Position numbers and translations under genes: made by a program. Shown piece after piece: positions 21,801 to 33,800 of a stretch of DNA of 64,000 nucleotides. The DNA is from Melieria omissa. Its lineage: Eukaryota; Arthropoda; Insecta; Diptera; Ulidiidae. The stretch lies in contig OZ020267.1 of the NCBI GenBank assembly GCA_963971225.1, positions 47,997,993 to 48,061,992 on the forward strand, written 5' to 3'. Within the stretch, counting starts at the first letter, position 1. Every line of letters begins with the position of its first letter. A model generated the notes under the pieces. It had not been told where the DNA came from, made no database searches, and was given only the letters and a program-made list of their open reading frames with translations.

Positions 21801-24800
21801 TTTTACAAAAAAGGTGTCGAAATGTCAGAGAAGCGATGAATGTATCTAAGTGCGTAAACTCACTTTCAAAACTGAGTTAACTCAGTTTTGCCATTTACAG
21901 ACGTCTAACAGAAAACAAACAAATGTACAAATTTTGATAGCATGCTTTCAGGCACTGCAAGAGCCGTAGGAACACAAACGAAAGAAGGGAGTTGAAGTAA
22001 TTTGCCGGCTCGTGCTTGCCCTCTGCTTGCATTTTTACAAACAAGAACAAGAAACGGACAAGCAAAATTTGCATGGTAAAAATGACTGAGCGATCGCTTT
22101 GCCAAAACAACCATAATGACCCCAAATGCGTGATTTGGGCAAAAATTCTCAAATGCGAAATGACTTATTTCAACAAAACGACGAAGTAAATGCGATATAA
22201 CATGGCCAATTTTATCAAACACATCACAAAATGAAAGCGCTTTCAAAAGCTTCTACTCCTTTTTGACAGTTCAAAATCACAACAAACGAAAATGATCAAA
22301 ATGGAAATTTCCATGGCTCAATAATAAGATTGTAGCATCCCGACAACACCAAAAAACCACATGTATTTTGTTGGTAGGATTGTTTGTCGCTACTGTCAGA
22401 ATCAGCTGATCTTTTCCGACGAAAGAGGGAGAAACTGAAAACAAACAAACATGATTCTTGCCATTCTTCTTCTTCTTGTATTTCGAATGAAAAAACAGAA
22501 CAAGTGTTCAGGTCAGGTGTTTTTACTTGAACCGATACCACTGCTGACACCAACGGTTTTAACAGAAGCGATAAACAATTAGCCGGTGGCTAGCTACAAC
22601 CTTATTATTGAGCCATGGAAATTTCAAATTGAAATTTTCGTCTGCTTGAAATGACATTTGCTGCCAAACAAAATGCAAATGAGACAATGTGAAATGTTGA
22701 AAAGACTCATTTGAAATTAAGCGTAAAAAGCTTGGCGCTGAGCTGTAATAAAAAAACTGCTTTGTCTGTCAGAAAAGTTGTTCATTCTCAATGTATGGCG
22801 AGCCGCATGTTTGTATTTATTTTATCTTGGATATGAGTTTCTCGGCTCAGTTTTCTTCACAGTTTAACCGATCGCCTTTGAATATCAGGGATATAGCCGG
22901 GTTCATAATCGAATTCTCTTGGTTCTCAGCGCTGTAAGGTGAAGTCGCGCCATCCACATTACCCTAAAATCAAATTTCTACATCACCCGATTGCAAAAAC
23001 CCATATCGCCAACGCTGCGAAATTTAACTTATGTTGGCCAAGCCTATTTATACATACTAGTTAGAGTCTATTAAAATTGAATATTCACTACTCCTATTTC
23101 CCAAAATTCTAATTTTCAATTGTATATAATTTTGATGTAATAACCAATGGTTTGTAGATGGCCTTTCGTCCTGGAATGGTGGACCTACCAGAAGGTCACA
23201 GAGAAGCTAATGTTAATGCCATCACTCTGCCCGAAGTTTTTCATGATTTTGATACGGCACTCCCAGAATTAAACGACATTGATATTGAAGCGCAATTCTC
23301 CATTAATCAGTCACGAGCCGATGAAATTACAATGCGCGAAGACTACGGAAGCTTATCATTGTCGCTGCATGATGATGGATTCGGTGATATCGGCTTTGAA
23401 GGCGATACACCAGATCTAATACGTGGAACATTGGAGTCCAATATAAATGTAAGTACAACATAAATTTCAGTCGTTCGCTTGTTTTTTTGCAAACATTAAT
23501 TAAATACTAACTTAACTGACCATAAAAATCCGATACCGGGCTACGGCCTTAACCAAGTGGCCGTACCAAGAGGTGATTTATAATTTTTTTTTTAATTTTC
23601 TTGCTTTACTGTTGAATGTTTTGAATTTCCAAAATAATTCATTGAAGTTGAAACTCACTGTTTACTTAATTATTCTAGTATATTTTTTACCGTTTTACGT
23701 AAATAAAATGTAGGCAACCAAAAGAAATCATTGTGTTAACACTTTCTGGTTTTTTATATCCTTAACAACTACAGCAAAGGTTCAACTATTAGGTTTTAAG
23801 TAGGCGCACACAGAAGAGATAAAGCAAATAGTTAATTAAATAGTTAAATAAATAGTTAATTTTTCGCAAATTTATATTGTTACATCAAATTGGATAAATG
23901 AATTTATCCACCAAGGGGGCGGATCTATCCCCCTAATCCCCTCCCCTGGGGACGCCATTGTGCGTGTCCCAATCCTTTTGATTCCTGCCTCCCACTTTCC
24001 GCAGATATTCTTCCAGTTTCCGATTGAATCGTTCCACCATGCCATCGGACTCGAAATTCCGGCCTTGATCCTTGCACATACTGCTGCAGGACTGACCGCG
24101 CCTTCTGTTTTTGCTTTGCTGTCAATCCGCTGCCCCACTGGTTCTCCTGCGGTATGGCGTCCATGTTAAAACCGCTTTTCGTACTTTCTCCGGGTGGGCT
24201 GCTCTCGCAATTGACAACTGCTAAAGCCTCTCTACACTCGCCAATTACCAAATTATTTCCGACATATCTGGCTGTATTCTGTTACCTTAGGGTCATTTTC
24301 GAGTAAAATTTGACTTCAAACAGCCGTAACTTTCTTATTTTTAGTGAAGAATTGTTTTCCTTTGGACTCAGTGACTAATTTTATGCCATTTGAATATACG
24401 CTAAAATGCATCTTATTTGCAACAGTGCGTTACGCCCAAAAGAGCAACAATACAAATTTGACCTTAGGGTCATTTTATGACCCATAGTACTGAACGTAAG
24501 ATATTGGTCGATGCAATGTGAATTTAAATTTAGTTTCAAAGTGTCGTCGATAAATCTTTCTGTCATTTTTGTTTTGTTTTGTGTTGGTAAGAGGGCGTGG
24601 CGCTAACTATACAACCCTTTCTACTATGGAGTAAAATCGAAATTATGAGTCATACAACATTGCAATTTCGTGCAATGTCCCCATGTAAACATTGTTGCAC
24701 TGGAAATATTTCATAGGCGTTTAATAATGGGCGTGGCACTCTTTTAGCGATCCAAATTTTGTATATAACTTCGGAACTATAAGTCGCACATCAATAACAC

Positions 24801-27800
24801 TAATTTAGAACTTACTATTGGGTGTTTTTCAAGAAGGGAAAAGGATGGAGGGGGAAAAGGGCATTTAATAAAGTCCGTAGTTCGCCCACACATCTCAATT
24901 CGCAGTATACGAGCTTTTAAGTTCCAAAGGATCGAAATCCGATGGTACGAAAACTTTGTTTCTGGTATGAAATCTTGATTGAAGCTTTCAATATAAGTAA
25001 ATACAAGCATAAGTAGTACGATTTTTAGCAAGTAATAAATTTCTAAAACCTCTCATTTTATGCGGTTTGGTAAAAAGTGCATGAGCCAAAAAATTTGTGA
25101 GCTAGGGGGGCGTCAGAAGTTGCTCTTAGAGGGTTAAAATCTATGACCGACCCCTCTAGTTTTCCTTACTGAACATTTCTTTTAAACATACTCACCCCCG
25201 ATCTCCAAACCTTAATGGGGCTCCGATACAAAATGGTCGTTTTTATAAAATAGGCTCCCATTGCTCCCAGGTTGCCCCCAGATGTATCAAATGTATGGCC
25301 GACACCCATTTATTTTCTCTTCCGAATGTTTCTTCCAAACATACCTACCCGCTAACTCCAAGTCTTAAGGGGCTGCCATACAAAACTGGCCATTTTCTAT
25401 GTCATTGGCTCCCCACTTGCAAATGTAGTAGTTAAGGGGGGAAGTACCTCTCGGAGCCGAAAAAAAGTCCTTTTTTGCGATTCAATTTGTGGAGAAATAA
25501 AATGGCGCACATAAAAATTGATATCGTTTATATTTAGAGCAATGTTTAAGGAAAAAAAAACATTTTTTACATTATGAAAAAAAAAAAAATTGAATGACTT
25601 ATGGTCGATCCCGTAAGACGTGTTGCCGCTGACATTGAAGTTGCCGTACACGATTCTGGCCGCAATTTTCATCTGAAATCATAAAACCAAACATTTTTTT
25701 ACTCGAGAGGGTTTTTTTTATCGGATAGACTACAATCTTTGCGAAATTCGAATATTAACTATAAAAATCAGTGTTGCAAAGAAAAAACGGCTTTTTTTGC
25801 AATAATTTTCGAGTCAAAAATGGTCAAAAAATAATTTTTTTTTTACGCCTGTAGTCTATCCTGTGCAGTTTTTTATGCTCTTTAAAATAAGGGCTGGATG
25901 AAGGAAATCGGCCAACAACTTTTTTTGTAATCATGCACGCCAATTTGAAAAACATGGTTTTGAGAAAACGCCGTTTAAAGTTTGCGTCTTGCCGCCAGTC
26001 GCGCTCAGCCGCTTCGGCGCCAACCAATATCAAATGGCACAACTTCCACAATTTTGACAATAGGCTTTTGAAATTTTTTGACTGATTTCTCAATGCTTAT
26101 ACCTGTCGATTAAGATAATAAAAAAAAAATCGATTTTTTGAAATTTATTTTCATACTTCCCCCCTTAAGGAAGCGAGAGAACATCGTATCTCGAAAACTA
26201 CTGAACCGATTTCAATGATTTATTCAGCGATCGCCAGCATTCTTTAGTACAAAAAATACAAAATTAATTAAGGTTCAAAATCGGAGTTGTAAATTTTTCG
26301 GTTCTTACCATTTTTCTCCCAATTTTAAATACTAGTGAAATATAGCTTAAAATAATGGCTTTTTATTGTTTTAGAAACTAATTTTTTATTCGATTAATTT
26401 TGTTTTTTCGCTTGACGGATATTTCTTTCGTTTCAGCACAAAACGTCATTGTAGTCCTCCATTAGTTTGACGCCCCTTTCGGCAGCATCGTTGACCACAT
26501 GCAATTTATGTATAATGTCTTCTGCTTGCTGGTAGCTTTTGCATTCTGACCAGGTATTTGTTTCCGCGAAAATAAAATCTTTCGGCATTTCAAACCGCTC
26601 AAAAAGGTGTATTGTCTCATGTGTTACCACACAGCTCAAATCGTTTGCGATGAATTCTTGACTTACTTGTTGCGGTGATAGTATGAGCCTTTTTACACGT
26701 TCGAAGCCAACAATTTGATCTGAGCGCTGTTTTTCATCTTCACTTTCATCAGATTCTTCCTCGCTCTCTTGTTCAAATGATAAACCTACTTCGTCATCGG
26801 ATATCTCATTTTCATATTGTGTCATTTTCAAATGCACGAATTGCTTAACTAATTTTTTGTTTGGTATTGTTTGAGACATTTGAGTCAAATAATGACAGAG
26901 CAACAGCTTCACCACTAAGGTACCAAAGATTTCCACAGAATTTTTTTACTAATTTTTCTGATACAATTTTATCGACAGAAGCGTAGTCCACTGCGGCCTT
27001 CAAAAAATGCCAGTCTACGTTGGGAGCCTCGACAGCTTTGGTGCAGCTAAACATAAAATATAAAGTTTTATTATAAAAATACATATGTCGCGAAGGCTAT
27101 TCAACTCCTTCTTGGTTAAGATGAAATGCTTTCTGAATAGAAATATTTTCAAGCAATATATGCTTTTTCCCATCCATCGAGCGTGGCTGATGGCTCCTGG
27201 TGTTTTGAAGTTGTATAAGCTGATGTCTTTCTCAAGGAATAAAATTACCAATTTCGAAAATTCATTGAGTCTGCTCTGGGATGTTTTTCATTAAGAGCAG
27301 GCAAACAAAATTCTCGAACTACATTCTGTGCGTGAATTGGGACTTTTTCAGTGATTTCATTGTCTTCTGCCAGGGCTGTATGGCTTAGATTTTATATTTT
27401 GCCATTCTTCCTTGAATCGGGCAAATATAGGCACTCCTGGTCTAGATGTTTTACCAAATTTTAGTTCAAATACTTCTTTTAACAGCAATTCGTAAATATG
27501 ATGTCCAAGTCGAAAATTCAGACATGGGGACCTACTGAGCGACTTTTCTATAGGTATACTGGGTTGAGATCCACCAGCCATTTGGCTAGATTGGCTCTAG
27601 TTAAAGAGAAATCCGACTTTGAAGTTTGCTCATTTTAGTCGAGTTCGTCGCGGTAACCATTCTTGCGGCTGTGCCCCTCTAAGCCGTTTGTCTAGTTTTG
27701 TGTTCATCGAATCTTCCGGACTGTCAACTCGTTCGTTGAGAGAATCATTCAGGTCATCAACTCGTTTGTCCCAATTGTCCATTCGCCTCTCCAGATGCTC

Positions 27801-30800
27801 AATTTTTATGTTCAGCCTATCGGAGATTTCCTCCACCTTTTGCTCTATGCGCGCAGAATTTGCTGCCATTTCTCGGCTCGCAGCTTCGATTTTTGACTGA
27901 TTGATTAGGTTTTTCCTGGTTTGCACTTTCGAGTTTCGCTGCCATTTCTAGATTCGCCGTTTCCATTCGCGCTGACATCGCACGATTCGAACTCTCGAAC
28001 ATGCCTTTCATTGCAACCATTAGCTGGCTCATGTCCATTGCTTGTAGTGGATACAAGCAATGGACATGATCAGGATACTGATTCGTAAGAGTATCAATCC
28101 TCTTACGGCTCAGGAAGCCTTCATTCCCGATATTTACGTCATTCATCCGTAAAAAGCCCTCTTCGCCTGGGTCTGTATGTGTAATGAAGGAGAATCTATA
28201 AGGATGCTGTTGGACACGTTCTCATAGCACCTGTCATGCATACGCATGCCAGTCTTTGTAGCTTACTGAGCGCCTTGATGGTGGTTAGTTGGCTGGTCTT
28301 GTTTACCCAGACAGCTGAACCATACGTTATCATAGGCCTCACGATCGCCGTGTAGATCCATCTCAGAATAGTTGGAGTGCAACCCCAACTCTTACTTTCT
28401 ATGGCCCTACAGGTCATGAAGACCCTGGTGGCTTTACTTATCGTTTCCCCCAAATGTCCTTTCCAGAGCAGTTTCTGATCTAGTATAACTCCTAGATATT
28501 TCACCTCCTTCTCACTCAAATAATAACAAAACTTAAAATCAAATGTAAAATTAAAATTAACTACTTATTACAGTAAATAACTAAAATTTGCTCAAAATTG
28601 TCTACTGTCAGCTTATGCCATGCCTATGCTGTACACCAGCTCGTGGAGTATGAAAACGTCCATTATTCTTGTATGCTGTACTCCGCAATGCCTACAAAAA
28701 ATAGCTTAGTGAGTTAAACTGCAACACTCAATAATGATCGTAAGAACATCATTCTCGGAATAACAAAAGTCTAGGCTTGTCCCAATTGACTCTCCCCCTC
28801 CCAACCCCTTTACACACAGGAGCACATCAACCTCACTCTTGTTCGTTTGCATAGAAGAACATAAGTCCATATGAATATGTTTATATACATACTTACGCCA
28901 AATACGGCAAAACATGAAAAAAACATACAAAAATATGCAAACGTATGCAAATATGCCGTGCATATGTTAGCCCATTCTTAATATTTTTCAATAAAAATAG
29001 TTTCTGTCTTGATCCCGTTCAAATCCGAAGCACCAAAAAAATATGCACTTGCTTGCATATAATTCCGATCCCTACTTATAAGAGTCGCAACAATAATATC
29101 CAATCAATCCACAGAATATTCATATTCATGCTTTTGTTGTAAACATTTTGCGTTTTAGGACCAACTTTTCGAAGATGAGATTGAAGCAGATGTGACCAAA
29201 GCTCAAGAACCAAGGACAAGCTTAAATGATGCTGATATATCCAGTTCGCGTTTGGATGGCGATGGATTTGGTGACGAGTTCGGACGTAAGTTGCTTTTAC
29301 ACATAGTACTACCTTTGTATTATAAATGCTTGATAACATCGTGCGCTAAGAAACCACTTTTGTTGAGACCAATCCAAAAGTTGTTATAGGCCTAAAACTA
29401 GAGGGCATTCGTTGTAACCTGGCATACTCAATTTCTCATTTTCTGATATCCTTTTAAAAGGACTTTAAAATTTTAAGGACATACAGATAAAAACATTTAT
29501 TGAAACTAGATGACCCGGTGAACGTTGGACAATCTAAAATGATCCAACTGTAACTTTCATTAGAGATTATTAATCCTTATCAAATTTTCAACCTTCATTG
29601 AGATCGTTAATATTGGACGCATGATGTACGGTTTGAGCCTCACGGTATTTTCTATTGTCGTCGCTCGTTGGTCATCAGTGCGGTGTTCCCGTGAAGTAGC
29701 TCGCCGCACATTTGATTTACCCCCGATTACCTATGGTAGCTCGTCTTTTCACGGCATTTTAACGGATACTGTAAACCGCCACAGAATTGTTTTCACAACT
29801 ACTCAAATCTGCCAAACTTTCCTTGAGGACTTTACTATATTTTGCGATTTATATTTTTGATGTTATTCCATATTAAACATTTTAGTTGTATGGGCGATGC
29901 CACGACTCCTTATCCAATACCTACCTCATTCTTCCATACGAAAGGCATAATTAACTCGCAGGCCCGGACCAAGTTTCACTTATGTGCGTCTTATGACTCC
30001 AAAGTTACGCGGAAGATTTGGATCACAAAATAAGTACCACGCCCCCTGTCTAACGTCCGTCAAATTCAATTTTTGTTTTTTAGTTTTTAAACTACCCCTA
30101 ATTCAAGGCGAACAAAACCTCTACAAAAATTATTAAAATCGGTCAAGCCGTTTTTTTTAGTTTTAGCGAGACTAACGCGCGGCAAATAATTTTTACATAT
30201 GTACCTACATAGTGCGTTTAACACGTTCGGCCCGGGGCCGGCCCCTGGGGACCGGCAGTGAAATTTCCGTGTGGCCGGCGTCAGTTCGTGGAACCGACAG
30301 TATTAAAGTTAAAAAGAAGTCATTGGGTGCTAGGTCAGAGCTGTATGGCGGATGACCCAAATCGATGCTTTGGTCGATCAAACAGGCGGTTGTTGGAGCC
30401 GATGTGTGAGAAAGCGCGTTGTCCAGGTGAAGAATGATTCTTCGTCGGCGGTTGTTTTCCCGTATTTCATTGAACACTTCTGTCCAAAAAATTGTAGTGT
30501 ACCACTCACTATGCAAAAAAATCTAGTTAAAAGCCATTTTTATACTTTCATCTTTGCGTATTATTTTTAATACATGTTGCATAAAATTGTATATACATAC
30601 ATACATATACTAACATAAAATTCTTAAAACGAAAAATTCAAGTGACACGTATTTTTAAGTCATAAAATAACACCAAACAAATTCAAGTTTGTTTTAAGGG
30701 GACAGTCCCCTCAAGAGGTCTCAAAAAATCGTTTTTTTTTTTTGCTTAATCGATTGGGCATCTATTTAAGATTATGTATGTAAAGTTTTAGCTCCAAATT

Positions 30801-33800
30801 CGAAGTATTTCAGGACTTGCACGAAAATTCAGTCGGTATCGCACGGTGCCTGCCGGCCACGCACGGAAATTTAAAGTGCGTTTTCTCAAAACCATGTTTT
30901 CACAATTTGCGGGAAAGATAACTATAAAAGTTATCAACAGATTTTCTTAAACTAAAATTTATTGTATTCAGTATGAAAAACTACTCTATGCGAACTACGG
31001 ATTTTGAAAAATTCCGATTTTTAATACCTTTTTTATTAACGAATAAATGTAAAAAAAAGTCACTTTTTTTGGAAATCATAATTTTTCGTCTAAATTTTGG
31101 ATTTTTGGAATTTCCGTAGTTCACATAGAACAAATAAGTCTGACGAAGAAAACAAAAAAAAAATTTTTGATTTTAGTTGAAAACAACGGCTGCTATCGTT
31201 CCCGCAAATGGACTCCGACCGTGCCGAAACGCTGCCGGAAAACGTGAAAAACTCAGTCATTTAGAATTTCCCAGGTGTAATTTTTTTTTGTGAGTAAAGT
31301 TGAAAGTATGACTAAAACATATCCCAAAGTTCTTATGTCTCCGATCTTTCTTTCTGTAAGAAAAAAAATCAGGAAAAAACGCTTTTTTCTCGGACGCTTG
31401 AGGGGACTGTCCCCTTAAGTTATGACATTTTGAAAAGACCTTCTAATACGAAAAACTCAAAAGACCTATTTTAAAAGCCAGCTATGTAAAAGAAATACAA
31501 CATTTATTAAATTTATGTCGGTCTGAAATTTAGTTATGATAGAGGCTACAATTTTTCCATGTTTACACACAATTCACCAAAAACATTTAACTGAATTTCT
31601 GCCAAATTCCAACAGCTGATGCAGGATTGGCATGAAGCCTGCTTTTATTACTACTTTGGTAAATAGTCAATGCTTTTGGGAACTCTAAAAATACATTTAT
31701 TCTGCGAGAACAATTGCTGATTTTTGTATTTATTTATTCTTTACCTTTCTGCGGGCATCCGGTTGTGCCCAATTTAGTAATATTTTAGTTAAGCTATCGA
31801 GCTCATATTTCATGATATCCTCAACTGATCCTTTCTAAGCACAAAAACAAACTAGCCAGGCCAGACTATGTTATTTCCCTCATCATTACTTGGTTAAAAA
31901 TATTTTTTCGTTTGTTCCTTTTTCAATCCTTTACGGACCATTGGGCTTCAACTAGGATTTTCCATTTGAGTCGAATTGAAACCCTTTTTCCTAATTTTTG
32001 TTGGAAAATAATGTCGGAACATATTCAAAATGTATATTTATCCATTGTATTCATGGTTAACCCTTTCAGTCACAATGTCCAATATATTGGACTACAGTCA
32101 TAAAATTCATACAGAACGGGATTATTTTCATGTCGGAAAGGGTTAAGTCCGTGTTTTAGTGTCAATTCAATTACATTCCAATTAATTCTTTGAAGTTTAA
32201 ACTCGCTATTTGCTAAATGATTCTAGTATATTTTTACCGTTTTACATAAATAAAATGTAGGCAACCAAAAGAATTGTGTTCTCACTTTCTGATGTTTTTA
32301 TATCCTTTACAACTACAACAAATGTTCAGCCATTAGGTTTTAGGTGGCTGCTCGCAGAAGAGTAAAGCATATAAAAAAAAGTGAAATTTTCAACTACAAT
32401 TTTTGAAAACACTGTTACGAAAATAAGTTCTCCAGGCTTATTCGTCTCTCTGGATTGTGCTTGAAAAATAAAACACACTTCAATTATTAAACGCAAAACG
32501 CAGTCAAAACCCAAGAATCACTTTATTCACAAATGTACACTTTGCTTGCTACTACTTATTGGACTATTTCGTGTTTCACCTTTTCTTGCTCAAATAAGAC
32601 TCTCCCTCTGCGCTGTACTCGACTGCGTTTTATACTTGTCTGCTTATCGCGCCAATTGTTCTCGCACATTCCAATTGGATCATCTCTAGATCGTTCTCAC
32701 ACATCCCATTACCATCGCGAGCCATCCTTGTCATATCGAAATGAACGCAAACTGGCCGTACTCCAAAGTGCGTGCCTAAAAGTATGCTCTTAAAAGCGTT
32801 CATGCATCGCACACGTATAGCATAGCGTTTCTGTTTTATTAAAATCTAGCATTTTCGTATAATTTACTGAATTGTCAAAGTAAACTTTAATTACCTGTAA
32901 TAACGGCCGCAAAATGAACTCCGCGGTAAACACTATTTCTGATTAAAGTTCTTTTAATAATTATTCTGTAATTGAAACCCGTTTTGCAAAATTTAAGCGA
33001 AACGAAAACAAAATATAACCTCTCTAAATTTGCTAACAAAAGTACTTTGCTTTTGACAACCGTTATTGTTTTTTTAGTCGTTTGTTTTCCCCCCACTTTC
33101 TTTTGTGCATTTTTCGTAATATGCATTGAATTTTAAATTAAAAATCATTGCATTTAGCGATTTTTTTTTTAATCTCCCAGTTTGGCAAAAAAAAAGCCTT
33201 AAATATTTCAATGCTGCTGAGGTCGTCAAATACCCGTCCACTCTTGTTGTGTTATGATGCATACATATGTTAGAGGTTGCGTAATTACCCAGAGTGGAGT
33301 GCATTATCACATTCACAATATATTGCCGGTGCGGCAAAATCGCATGTCTTTGCGCAAGGCTTAATGCAAATAAAGCCACATAAAGCCTTTGTGTTGATTT
33401 CTTAATATTACTGATATGGTATGTAAAAACTTTGAAAACGAAATACCGATACTTACTCGAGCACTCGTTTTAAAATCATAACACTTTGAATGTTAAAGAT
33501 AGAACTTATAACGTGATAACGCGCTATAACTTTGGCCACTGCCTTATAAAAAGCTTGCGTACACATCAAATACACATTTATGCTTGTTAACCCTTTGAGT
33601 ACATTTGACGAGTGAGACTCGTCATGTGTTTACTTGGGCGAAGTTACGGTGGACGAGTCTGACTCGTCAGTTTGATAAGTAGGCGTTGATTTTATATATA
33701 TATTTATATCACCAATATAAGCATATTCCAAATAAAATGTATTACTCTTACATATTAATCCATATAGCAAAAAATTAAATCCGTTCCATATGCATAAAAG

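Noticed and set aside
23158..23463. Independent small gene starting at an internal methionine
   Set aside because: It is vtd exon 2 plus a few intronic codons.
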